20,659 nucleotides of DNA from an uncultured Clostridia bacterium (GTDB lineage Bacteria; Bacillota; Clostridia; Christensenellales; Borkfalkiaceae), in contig CAJGCK010000018.1 of the NCBI GenBank assembly GCA_904501795.1, forward strand, positions 1-20,659, read 5' to 3'. The position numbers were made by a program, and so were the translations under genes. The stretch's first letter is position 1. Each line of letters opens with the position of its first letter. Under the pieces are notes generated by a model. That model made no database searches and had not been told where the DNA came from. It saw nothing but the letters and a program-made list of their open reading frames with translations. This document shows, piece after piece, positions 1 through 7,198 of this stretch.

Positions 1-1
1 G

Positions 2-1396
2 GATTTATACCATATTCCAGAAGAAATTGACAACGCAGTTAGAGAATACGCAAACGAAAAATTAGACAAAGCGTTAGACACTTTCGATAGAGCGGAAAGA
101 CAACAAGGTCAAGACGAAGTTGAAAAAGATTGTCTTGAACATTTTGCTGAAATATTCGAAGGTAAACAACGTGAGATTAAAGACTCGCTTTACTATTTAA
201 CCAAAGAAAAAGTTAGAGCAAAAATCACCAACACGGGTATCCGTCCCGACGGAAGAAAGTTAACCGAAGTAAGAAAGATTTGGTGTGAAGCAGGCGTATT
301 GCCGAGAGTACACGGCTCGGGCGTATTCACTAGAGGACAAACTCAAGTAATGTCAACCTGTACTTTAGGTATGCTAAGCGAAGCGCAAAAACTTGAAGGA
401 TTAGACGGTGAAACTTCTAAACGTTATATGCACCAATATAACATGCCGGGCTATGCTTCGGGCGAAGCAAGACCGTTAAAGAGCCCGGGTAGACGTGAAA
501 TAGGCCACGGCGCACTAGCAGAAAGAGCGCTAGAACCCGTTATCCCGTCACCCGAAGATTTCCCTTATTCAATAAGAGTGGTATCTGAAGTATTAAGTTC
601 AAACGGCTCTACTTCACAAGGTAGTGTATGCGGTTCGACTTTAGCGTTAATGGACGCAGGCGTTCCAATCAAAGCGCCTGTTGCAGGTATCGCAATGGGT
701 CTTATTAAAGACACCGAAACGGGTAAAGTTTCAATTCTAACCGATATCCAAGGTTTAGAAGACTTCCTTGGCGATATGGACTTTAAGGTTGCAGGTACTG
801 AAAAGGGTATAACCGCAATCCAAATGGATATAAAAATTAAGGGAATAGACGAAAATATTTTAAGACAAGCAATCGCTCAAGCAAACGTTGGTAGACAACA
901 TATTTTAGGCAAAATGTTAGAAGTTCTTGCAGAGCCTAGAGAAGAAATGAGCAAATACGCACCGAGAATTATATCCTTTAACATAAACCCCGACAAGATA
1001 AGAGAAGTTATCGGCTCGGGCGGAAAAGTAATCAATAAGATAATAGAAGAAACGGGCGTTAAAATCGACATTGACGACGACGGTGTTGTTAATATCGCAT
1101 CAGAGGGCGATCCCAAACAAGCAGAAAGAGCAAAAGCAATAATTCTTTCTATTGCAAAAGACCCTGAAGTTGGCGATATGTTCATTTCCGAAGTAGTAAG
1201 AATTCTACCCAAAGTCGGCGCATTCTGCGAATTAGCACCTGGAAAAGATGGACTTATTCACATTTCTAAAATGAGCGAAAAGAGAATAAATAGCGTTGAA
1301 GAAGTTTTGCATATCGGCGATAAGGTTAAAGTAGAAATCATCAAAATCGGCGAAAAGGGAATAGATTTAAAACTTTTAGAAATCATTAAAGACTAA
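2..1396 (+). CDS. pnp: Polyribonucleotide nucleotidyltransferase (PNPase), C-terminal part; 5' end outside window
   Basis: PNPase degrades RNA 3' to 5' by phosphorolysis, releasing nucleoside diphosphates. The reading frame is open from base 2, so the start and the first RNase PH core lie to the left. Visible in order are the helical linker domain (about 2-230), the second RNase PH-like core from about 235 (IRPDGRK, then the phosphate-site signature SNGSTSQGSVCG near 600-640 and the acidic catalytic segment LEDFLGDMDFKVAG near 757-798), a KH domain with its GxxG loop (IGSGGKVINKI, about 1009-1041) and an S1 RNA-binding domain (about 1165-1380). The end directly after S1 is normal for the family. 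A strong intrinsic terminator follows, and the next two genes match the pnpA-ylxY-mlpA order of B. subtilis. The acidic residues and the RNA-binding domains look intact, so the enzyme is probably active. Identification is secure; only the true start is unseen. Confidence 0.97.
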   Translation, partial: DLYHIPEEIDNAVREYANEKLDKALDTFDRAERQQGQDEVEKDCLEHFAEIFEGKQREIKDSLYYLTKEKVRAKITNTGIRPDGRKLTEVRKIWCEAGVLPRVHGSGVFTRGQTQVMSTCTLGMLSEAQKLEGLDGETSKRYMHQYNMPGYASGEARPLKSPGRREIGHGALAERALEPVIPSPEDFPYSIRVVSEVLSSNGSTSQGSVCGSTLALMDAGVPIKAPVAGIAMGLIKDTETGKVSILTDIQGLEDFLGDMDFKVAGTEKGITAIQMDIKIKGIDENILRQAIAQANVGRQHILGKMLEVLAEPREEMSKYAPRIISFNINPDKIREVIGSGGKVINKIIEETGVKIDIDDDGVVNIASEGDPKQAERAKAIILSIAKDPEVGDMFISEVVRILPKVGAFCELAPGKDGLIHISKMSEKRINSVEEVLHIGDKVKVEIIKIGEKGIDLKLLEIIKD

Positions 1397-1412
1397 TCGC
1401 AAAAAATCAATC

Positions 1413-1444
1413 AATATGCAAGGCAACCGCCTTGCATATTTTTT
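1413..1444 (+). terminator. Rho-independent terminator of pnp
   Basis: A perfect 12-bp stem (1413-1424 pairing with 1429-1440) closes a 4-base AACC loop, and T residues run from 1439 to 1444. It starts 17 bases after the pnp stop codon, so it very likely ends the pnp transcript. It may still allow partial read-through to the next gene, for which I see no convincing promoter. Confidence 0.92.
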
Positions 1445-1490
1445 CATAAACACACTTAAATTCTAATAAAATGAATAGAGGTGTGTCAAA

Positions 1491-2213
1491 ATGAAAAAAC
1501 TTAAAAAGAACTTAAAAAAAAGGCTAGTTACCGATCTAATAATAATTTCCGTTTTGGCGGGCGTGTTTGCTATAACCGCACTGCCGGAACGAGTTTTACC
1601 AAGTTACAGTAGCGGTCGAATAACCGCGCTTTATAACGGTAATAGAAACGAAAGTAACGTTTCAATAATGATAAACGTGTATGAGAATACCGAAGTCGTC
1701 AACGAAATGCTATCCCTACTAAAAGAAAAAGGGGTGCACGCTACCTTCTTTGTCGGTGGCTGTTGGGCGGACGATAACGGCGAAACGCTTAAAAGGATAG
1801 TAGGCGAAGGGCACGAAATAGGAAATCACGGTTATTTTCACAAAGACCACAAAAATTTATCTTACGAAAAGAATAAAGAAGAAATAAACCTAACCAACGT
1901 TGTAGTTTCGGCGCTATGCGGGGTACAGCCAAAACTGTTTGCTCCACCGTCAGGTAGTTATTCACTTGCTACGTTAGACGCTTCGTACGATTTAGGGTTA
2001 AAGGTTATAATGTGGTCGTTAGACACTATAGACTGGCGTGATTCGGATACGGAAAAAATATTTTCACGGGCAACCAAAAACGTAAAAAACGGTGATTTTA
2101 TACTTATGCACCCCAAAAAGCATACCTTAAAAGTATTACCAAGTATAATAGACTATTATCTAAAAATAGGCTTAACACCCGTGACGGTTAGCGAAAACGT
2201 TAAAGAAAATTAA
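1491..2213 (+). CDS. ylxY: YlxY-like polysaccharide deacetylase-fold protein with degenerate active site
   Basis: A 240-residue protein with a basic N-terminus followed by a hydrophobic segment (about residues 15-30), which suggests a signal anchor and an extracytoplasmic NodB-fold domain. Typical NodB deacetylases open with TFDDGP, supplying the catalytic base and a metal-binding Asp. Here that place reads MINVYENTE (60-68) and both Asp are absent. The second motif keeps both histidines (GNHGYFH, H113 and H117). The third, usually RxPxG, reads APPSG (151-155). The last is LMHP (H207). From memory, B. subtilis YlxY has a similar INV-type replacement and lies between pnpA and mlpA, as this gene does. 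A Shine-Dalgarno AGAGGTG lies 7 bases before the ATG. The family is linked to sporulation by annotation; a catalytic role is doubtful and a structural or glycan-binding role is inference. The next gene starts 10 bases after the stop. Confidence 0.85.
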   Translation: MKKLKKNLKKRLVTDLIIISVLAGVFAITALPERVLPSYSSGRITALYNGNRNESNVSIMINVYENTEVVNEMLSLLKEKGVHATFFVGGCWADDNGETLKRIVGEGHEIGNHGYFHKDHKNLSYEKNKEEINLTNVVVSALCGVQPKLFAPPSGSYSLATLDASYDLGLKVIMWSLDTIDWRDSDTEKIFSRATKNVKNGDFILMHPKKHTLKVLPSIIDYYLKIGLTPVTVSENVKEN

Positions 2214-2223
2214 AAAGGAATAT

Positions 2224-3459
2224 ATGATATTTTTAAAAGAGTTTGATAATAAACTAAGACTAATAATAAACAAAATGGACGGAGCCTTGACCGTTTCGGT
2301 GGGCGTTTTAGTGAAAACGGGTAGCGTTAACGAGATTGCCGAAGAAAACGGCATATCTCACTTTATTGAGCACACCTTGTTTAAGGGGACTAAAAAGCGT
2401 AGTGCATTTGAAATTTCTGACTGTATAGATAGGATAGGCGCGCAAATCAACGCTTTTACTTCTAAGGAATTAACTTGTTACTATACTAAATCAATGCCTG
2501 AACATCTAGACAAGTCGTTAGACGTGTTGTCGGATATATTTTTCAACTCGGTTTTTGACGAGGAAGAACTTGAAAAAGAAAAAGGCGTGGTAGTAGAAGA
2601 AATCAATATGTGCGACGATACGCCCGAAGATTTATGCTTAGACCTACTTGCAAGCAACTATTTTGGTAACCTTGGACTAGGTAGACCAATTTTAGGCACG
2701 GAAAAAACGGTTAAAAGTTTTAGTAAAGCCGATATCGAAAGGTATATGGACAAATATTACACTTCGGACAACACGGTTATAAGTATTGCGGGTAACGTAG
2801 ATATAGACAAGGCTTGTGCCTTGGTTGAAGGCTACTTTGCAAGCGCTTTTTCTCGCAAAAAATCAGCCCCGCAATTCAAGAATAAAAAAACTTACAGCAA
2901 AAGCAGTTATAAATACAAAAAAATAGAACAAGCGCATATCGGTATTGCCATGAAAGGCATAAAACTTGGCGAAGACGTTGCCGATTCTTTTGCAATCGCA
3001 AACACCGTTTTAGGCGGTGGAATGAGCAGTAGACTTTTCCAAAAAATAAGGGAAGAAATGGGGCTTTGTTATAGCGTTTATTCATACGCTTCGTCTTATA
3101 AAGATACGGGCGTTCTTGAAATATACGCAGGCGTTAACGCCGACTCTAGAGACAGGGCTCTTGCCGAAATAGTTAATCAAGTAAAAAATCTTAAAGAAAA
3201 CGGCATAACCGAACAAGAATTTTTGCGTGGCAAACAACAGGTTAAATCTGCGTTTATAATGAGCGCGGAAAGTACCGCTTCGCAAATGCTTTTGTATGCC
3301 AAAAACTTGATATATCTAAACAAACGATTTTCGCTTGAAGAAAGGCTTGAAAAGATAGACAAAATCACTCTAAAAGACGTTTTAGACGCCATAGACCTTT
3401 CGTTTGACACAAGTTCAATGTCGCTCGCAACCGTAGGTAGATGTCGAAAACCGCTATAA
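2224..3459 (+). CDS. mlpA: M16-family zinc peptidase (MlpA/YmxG type, insulinase-like)
   Basis: A 411-residue single-unit M16 metallopeptidase, close to the roughly 410 residues usual for the bacillary MlpA group. The inverted zinc motif HxxEH is present as H46-F-I-E49-H50. The third zinc ligand fits E126, 76 residues on, with the accompanying E119 seven residues before it, as in pitrilysin. The second half carries the conserved SRLFQKIREEMGLCYSVYS segment with the Arg/Tyr pair typical of M16 C-terminal halves. Such proteins form clam-shell chambers that degrade short peptides; the substrate here is unknown. No signal peptide is seen, so it should be cytoplasmic. AAGGA precedes the ATG by only about 4 bases. 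It follows the ylxY-like gene by 10 bases and is followed by a strong terminator, so the two probably form a small operon. B. subtilis has the same neighbours. Confidence 0.93.
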   Translation: MIFLKEFDNKLRLIINKMDGALTVSVGVLVKTGSVNEIAEENGISHFIEHTLFKGTKKRSAFEISDCIDRIGAQINAFTSKELTCYYTKSMPEHLDKSLDVLSDIFFNSVFDEEELEKEKGVVVEEINMCDDTPEDLCLDLLASNYFGNLGLGRPILGTEKTVKSFSKADIERYMDKYYTSDNTVISIAGNVDIDKACALVEGYFASAFSRKKSAPQFKNKKTYSKSSYKYKKIEQAHIGIAMKGIKLGEDVADSFAIANTVLGGGMSSRLFQKIREEMGLCYSVYSYASSYKDTGVLEIYAGVNADSRDRALAEIVNQVKNLKENGITEQEFLRGKQQVKSAFIMSAESTASQMLLYAKNLIYLNKRFSLEERLEKIDKITLKDVLDAIDLSFDTSSMSLATVGRCRKPL

Positions 3460-3474
3460 AATAAAAAGATTATA

Positions 3475-3509
3475 AAGGGCTTAAACAGTTAGTTTAAGTC
3501 CTTTTTTTT
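3475..3509 (+). terminator. Rho-independent terminator after the M16 peptidase gene
   Basis: A 12-bp stem with one G-T wobble (3475-3486 with 3492-3503) closes a 5-base AGTTA loop, and a run of eight T spans 3502-3509. It lies 15 bases after the peptidase stop codon and separates this operon from the next gene. Confidence 0.93.
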
Positions 3510-3532
3510 AATTTTAGTTAATATATTTTAAT

Positions 3533-4537
3533 ATGAAAATTTTTAGATTAGTTTTATCCGCACTAATGTGTGTTAACGTGGCGTTAACGTTTACCGTATA
3601 TAAAAACTTGTCCGTATCGGGCAAGGGCTTGTCGCAAACTACAAACTATCAAGGCATAATATCCGTTTGGCAGGTAGACGTTTTTGAAGGTGGCATAGGC
3701 TCGCGCGCGCAGTTTTTAAGCAAGGTAGCAAAAGAGTTTGAAAAGAAAAATCCAGGCGTAATCGTAATGGTTACAACCCACACGGTATCTAGCGTAGAAA
3801 ACAACTTTAAAAAGGGGATATATCCTGATTTATTGTCTTGCGGTAACGGGATAGACTTTCAAAACCTTTCGCCCCTTTGCATTACCAAAAAATTTGAAGG
3901 CGGTCAAATAAACGGCAAAGACTATTTCGTGCCGTGGTGCAAGGGCGGTTACGCGCTAATAAAGAACACTAAACTAGTAGATGAAGAAAATGAAAGCAAG
4001 GCGCTCCCTAAACTTCTCGTATCAAAAGGTGAATATACCCAACCACTCGTTGCCCTAAGCGAAGCGGGATACACGGCAAAAGAAGTTATAGTAAAACCAC
4101 CGTTTGAAGCGTATGCGGAATACGTTTTAAATAAAACGCCCTATTTTTTGGGCACGCAAAGAGACGTTAATAGGCTTATATCTCGTGGGGCGGAGTTTTC
4201 AGTGGTTAGTTTAAGCGAGTTTAACGACCTTTATCAATACCTTTGCTTAACCACGACAGAAGCTAAAGACTTAGAATATTCAAGAAAATTCGCAGAATAT
4301 TTGCTAGACAATTCTGTGCAAGATAGAATAAGCGAGATAGGTATGTTTTCGCAATATACTTTAGTAAAATACGAGAATTCGCCCCTTAATAACCTTTCGC
4401 AATCGGTCGCCAATAGCGCGCTTTCACCACTAATAACCAAAGAAGCGCTAAAAGAAACGTTTGAACTTTCAAAGAAGGCGGTTTGCGGGGATAAAAACGC
4501 GCAAATAAAAATAAAAAATATGTTCGTTAAGCCTTGA
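3533..4537 (+). CDS. Extracellular solute-binding protein-like protein, orphan
   Basis: A 334-residue protein with a short basic start and a hydrophobic stretch (about residues 4-22), consistent with a signal peptide or N-terminal anchor. The mature part begins like sugar-type ABC binding proteins: a first beta strand (IISVWQVDVFEGG), a following helix ending AKEFEKKNPGV, then a PDLLS segment like the PDv segment of that family. Other points that fit are VPWCKGGYALIKN in the middle and a C-terminal EFAEYLLDNSVQDRISEIGMF segment, reminiscent of the helix common in these proteins. A cysteine lies at residue 13 (LMC), but the bases around it do not encode a good lipobox. No permease or ATPase gene is nearby, so transport is not supported by context. 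An in-frame TAG just upstream forces a start at 3533 or later, and no Shine-Dalgarno is visible before it. Family assignment is moderate; ligand and role are unknown. Confidence 0.68.
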   Translation: MKIFRLVLSALMCVNVALTFTVYKNLSVSGKGLSQTTNYQGIISVWQVDVFEGGIGSRAQFLSKVAKEFEKKNPGVIVMVTTHTVSSVENNFKKGIYPDLLSCGNGIDFQNLSPLCITKKFEGGQINGKDYFVPWCKGGYALIKNTKLVDEENESKALPKLLVSKGEYTQPLVALSEAGYTAKEVIVKPPFEAYAEYVLNKTPYFLGTQRDVNRLISRGAEFSVVSLSEFNDLYQYLCLTTTEAKDLEYSRKFAEYLLDNSVQDRISEIGMFSQYTLVKYENSPLNNLSQSVANSALSPLITKEALKETFELSKKAVCGDKNAQIKIKNMFVKP

Positions 4538-4562
4538 AAAAACGGCAAAAATATAGTAAAAT
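4534..4562 (+). promoter_or_regulatory. Possible sigma-A-type promoter for murB
   Basis: TTGAAA (4534-4539) is followed after exactly 17 bases by TAAAAT (4557-4562). Transcription would then start near 4569, inside the Shine-Dalgarno of murB, which gives an unusually short leader. The match may be coincidental in AT-rich DNA. Confidence 0.4.
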
Positions 4563-4577
4563 GTTAAAAGGAGTAGT

Positions 4578-5468
4578 ATGACGCTTAAAAGCCTTTCATT
4601 ATACACTGATTGCGAAATATTCTATGATGAACCAATGAGTAAACACACCACTTTGGGCGTGGGGGGAAAGGCAGACTACTATATAAAAGTTCGCTCGGTG
4701 AAAGACCTTCAAACGTTAACGGAGTATTTTTTACACGGCAACGTTCCGTATAAAATAATAGGGAACGGGTCTAACTTACTGGTGGGGGATAAAGGTTTTC
4801 GCGGTGCGATAATAAACCTTAACGGACTTTGTCGAATAGAAAGGTCAGAAGACGTAGTAACCGTCGGCGCAGGCGTGCCTATAAACGCGTTTATAGATTT
4901 TTGTTTAGAGAACGACGTGGCATGCTCGTCGGCGCTATTCGGTATTCCCGCTAGTATAGGCGGAGCGTTGGTTATGAATGCAGGCGCTTTTGGGCAAAAT
5001 ATAAGCGATAACCTGCTTTGCGTACGCACCCTAAAAAACGGGAAGATTGTAGTATATGATAAAAATCAGTGCGGTTTTGGGTATAGGACTAGTAAATTAA
5101 AAGAATTTGGCGAGCCGATTATTAGTGCAACCTTCTTTGGTAGATATAAAACAAAAGAAAGTATAAGAAGGGAAAAAGAGACGGCTATTATTTCAAGAAA
5201 GGCGGTGCAACCTTTTGGAAAAACTTGCGGTTCGGTATTCAAAAACCCAAAAGGGTATAGCGCTGGTCAACTAATAGACGGCGTGGAACTAAAAGGCTAT
5301 GCGTTCGGTGGGGCGTCTATTTCAAAAAAACACGCGAACTTTATAATAAACGAAGGCGGAGCAACCGCAGAAGAAGTGCGTGATTTAATTAAATATATAA
5401 AACGAAAAGTCAAGTCGACTTTCGGGGTAGACTTGATTGAAGAAGTAGAATACGTAGGTGAATTTTAA
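4578..5468 (+). CDS. murB: UDP-N-acetylenolpyruvoylglucosamine reductase
   Basis: MurB is a cytoplasmic FAD enzyme that uses NADPH to reduce UDP-GlcNAc-enolpyruvate to UDP-MurNAc, the second committed step of peptidoglycan synthesis. At 296 residues it fits the shorter type II MurB of Gram-positives. Visible motifs are HTTLGVGGKADYY near the N-terminus, the FAD-binding GNGSNLL (62-68), GIPASIGGALVMNAGAFG, the FGYRTS arginine motif, and CGSVFKNP with the putative proton-donor serine S219. A C-terminal HANFIINEGGATAEEV motif follows. The Shine-Dalgarno AAAGGAG sits 4 bases before the ATG. The stop codon shares one base with the start of the next gene (TAATG at 5466-5470), which suggests translational coupling. 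Identification is secure. Confidence 0.97.
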   Translation: MTLKSLSLYTDCEIFYDEPMSKHTTLGVGGKADYYIKVRSVKDLQTLTEYFLHGNVPYKIIGNGSNLLVGDKGFRGAIINLNGLCRIERSEDVVTVGAGVPINAFIDFCLENDVACSSALFGIPASIGGALVMNAGAFGQNISDNLLCVRTLKNGKIVVYDKNQCGFGYRTSKLKEFGEPIISATFFGRYKTKESIRREKETAIISRKAVQPFGKTCGSVFKNPKGYSAGQLIDGVELKGYAFGGASISKKHANFIINEGGATAEEVRDLIKYIKRKVKSTFGVDLIEEVEYVGEF

Positions 5469-6241
5469 TGATTTTAACGGGAGATTATCACACCCACACC
5501 GTATATTCGCACGGTAAGGGAACGATAGAGCAATCGGCAACGGTGGCGAAAGAAAGGGGGCTGAAAGAGATTTGTATTTCAGACCACGGTTTTTCGCACC
5601 CTATATTCGGGCTCACTAAAAGAAAGCTCCCAAAAATGCGCCAAGATATCAAAGAAGCAACGGAAAAAACGGGCGTTAAAATTTTGCTCGGTATCGAGTC
5701 TAATTTTATAGGAACTGACGGAACTGTAGATTTAAAAGCGAAAGATTACGACAAGTTCGATACTTTTTTAGCGGGAATGCACAAACTTGTGCTATTTAAG
5801 GTGGGCACGTTATTTTCGACGGGAGTTCCAAACCTGTTTTATTCGTTTTTCAAAGACCCGTCCGTACCCAAGAGTTTAATTGACCGAAACACCAAAACGT
5901 ATATAAACGTTATCAAGAAAAATCCTATAGACGTTTTAACCCACGTTGGCTTTTGTTGTCCTTGTAACGTGGTTGAAGTTGCAAAAGCGCTTGCCGATTA
6001 CGGCACGTACTTAGAATTAAACGCAAAAAAAACACATTTAACCGACGAAGAACTTTTTGCCGTATCACAAACGGGCGTTAGGTTTTTAATCAATTCGGAC
6101 GCGCATAGCCCAGACCGTGTTGGAGAGATTAGTTTGGTAGAAAAAGCACTCTCTCGCATATCTTTTCCGCTAGAGAAAATAGATAATATAGAAGGAAGGT
6201 CGCCGAAGTTTAGGTTTAGCGCGTTCAAGGGGGAGAGATAA
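5468..6241 (+). CDS. PHP-domain metal-dependent phosphoesterase
   Basis: A 257-residue stand-alone PHP protein. The metal-ligand motifs occur in family order: YHTHT near the N-terminus (H8, H10), SDHGF, GIESN, then DVLTHVG and NSDAHSPDRVG near the C-terminus. PHP proteins hydrolyse phosphoesters; histidinol-phosphatase-like and other activities occur, and nothing here fixes the substrate. There are no his genes nearby, so I do not call it HisK. It overlaps murB by one base and whiA by one base (TAATG at both ends), so the three are probably translated in a coupled way. TAGGTG about 7 bases before the ATG, inside the end of murB, can serve as Shine-Dalgarno. PHP genes are common between murB and whiA in Clostridia (established context, from memory). 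Confidence 0.88.
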   Translation: MILTGDYHTHTVYSHGKGTIEQSATVAKERGLKEICISDHGFSHPIFGLTKRKLPKMRQDIKEATEKTGVKILLGIESNFIGTDGTVDLKAKDYDKFDTFLAGMHKLVLFKVGTLFSTGVPNLFYSFFKDPSVPKSLIDRNTKTYINVIKKNPIDVLTHVGFCCPCNVVEVAKALADYGTYLELNAKKTHLTDEELFAVSQTGVRFLINSDAHSPDRVGEISLVEKALSRISFPLEKIDNIEGRSPKFRFSAFKGER

Positions 6242-7188
6242 TGAACTTTTCCGAACAAATAAAAACCGAAATACTTTCTAAGCCTATAAAAGAAGACCAT
6301 TGTAAACGCGCCTTTATTTCGGGACTAGTTAGGGGTAGTGGAAAACTCTACGCCGACGAGACGGAAGGTTTAGGCGTTACTTTTAATGCGTTTAGTGAAC
6401 AGACGGCGATGCTAGTCGTTAACTATTTTGAGAAACTTTATGATTACGAGATACGCGAAGTTTCGGTTAGCGAAGATAGACTTAATAAAAAAGACAAGTT
6501 CGTATTATCCGTTGGCGGTGCTCGTGCGGAAGAAATTTTATCCGATTTAGGAATACTAAAAAAAGTCGACGGTGAAACGGTGGTTAATCTAAAAATGTTT
6601 AGTCCGTTCGTTAGCCGTGAATGTTGCGTAAAAAGTTTTGTAAAGGGGCTGTTTTTATCAGCGGGTAGTTGTACTTTGCCATCTTCTAGTACAGGCGGTA
6701 ACACAGGCTATCATTTAGAGATAGTGTTTTCACACTACACTCCCGCGCTCGAGACAAGCGAGACGCTTAATAAGTACGGCGTAAAAACCAAGATACTAAA
6801 GCGCAAAGACAACTACGTTTTATATATTAAAAGCGCAGAAGAAATAAAAAATTTCACGGCGTTTTTGCAAACGCCAAAGGCGGTTTTAAAGATTACCGAC
6901 CTTATGATAAATAGGGAACTAATAAACGACAGCAACCGAAGGAAGAATTGCGATTTAGGTAATCTTTCTCGGCAAATAGAAGCAGTTTCAAAACAAATAG
7001 AAGCGATTGACAAAATAAAAAGGGCAAACGGGCTAGACGAGTTGTCTGCCGAACTAAAAGAAACGGCGCTTGCCCGGGTTGACTATCCAGAAGAAACTTT
7101 AAGCGAACTTGCCGAACGGCTTTCCGTTAGCAAAAGTTGTTTAAACCACAGACTTAGAAAAATAGTTCAAATAGCAAAAGAGATATAG
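6241..7188 (+). CDS. whiA: WhiA DNA-binding regulator (sporulation/cell-division related)
   Basis: WhiA joins an N-terminal LAGLIDADG homing-endonuclease-like fold without nuclease activity to a C-terminal helix-turn-helix. In actinomycetes it controls sporulation septation; in B. subtilis it affects division and chromosome segregation and is nucleoid-associated. The protein is 315 residues, a normal length. Diagnostic parts are RAFISGLVRGSGKL near the N-terminus, the NRELINDSNRRKNCDLGNLSRQ-type block in the middle (about residues 222-242) and the C-terminal PEETLSELAERL-SKSCLNHRLRKI segment, which is the WhiA HTH signature. A strong AGGGGGAGA Shine-Dalgarno lies inside the end of the upstream PHP gene. 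rapZ and the yvcK-type gene, often found just before whiA in Firmicutes, are absent here. dnaE starts 10 bases downstream. Confidence 0.96.
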   Translation: MNFSEQIKTEILSKPIKEDHCKRAFISGLVRGSGKLYADETEGLGVTFNAFSEQTAMLVVNYFEKLYDYEIREVSVSEDRLNKKDKFVLSVGGARAEEILSDLGILKKVDGETVVNLKMFSPFVSRECCVKSFVKGLFLSAGSCTLPSSSTGGNTGYHLEIVFSHYTPALETSETLNKYGVKTKILKRKDNYVLYIKSAEEIKNFTAFLQTPKAVLKITDLMINRELINDSNRRKNCDLGNLSRQIEAVSKQIEAIDKIKRANGLDELSAELKETALARVDYPEETLSELAERLSVSKSCLNHRLRKIVQIAKEI

Positions 7189-7198
7189 GAAGAAACAA

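Noticed and set aside
5468..6241. Assigning the PHP protein as histidinol phosphatase HisK
   Set aside because: The motifs only show a PHP metal site; no histidine genes are nearby and the substrate cannot be told.
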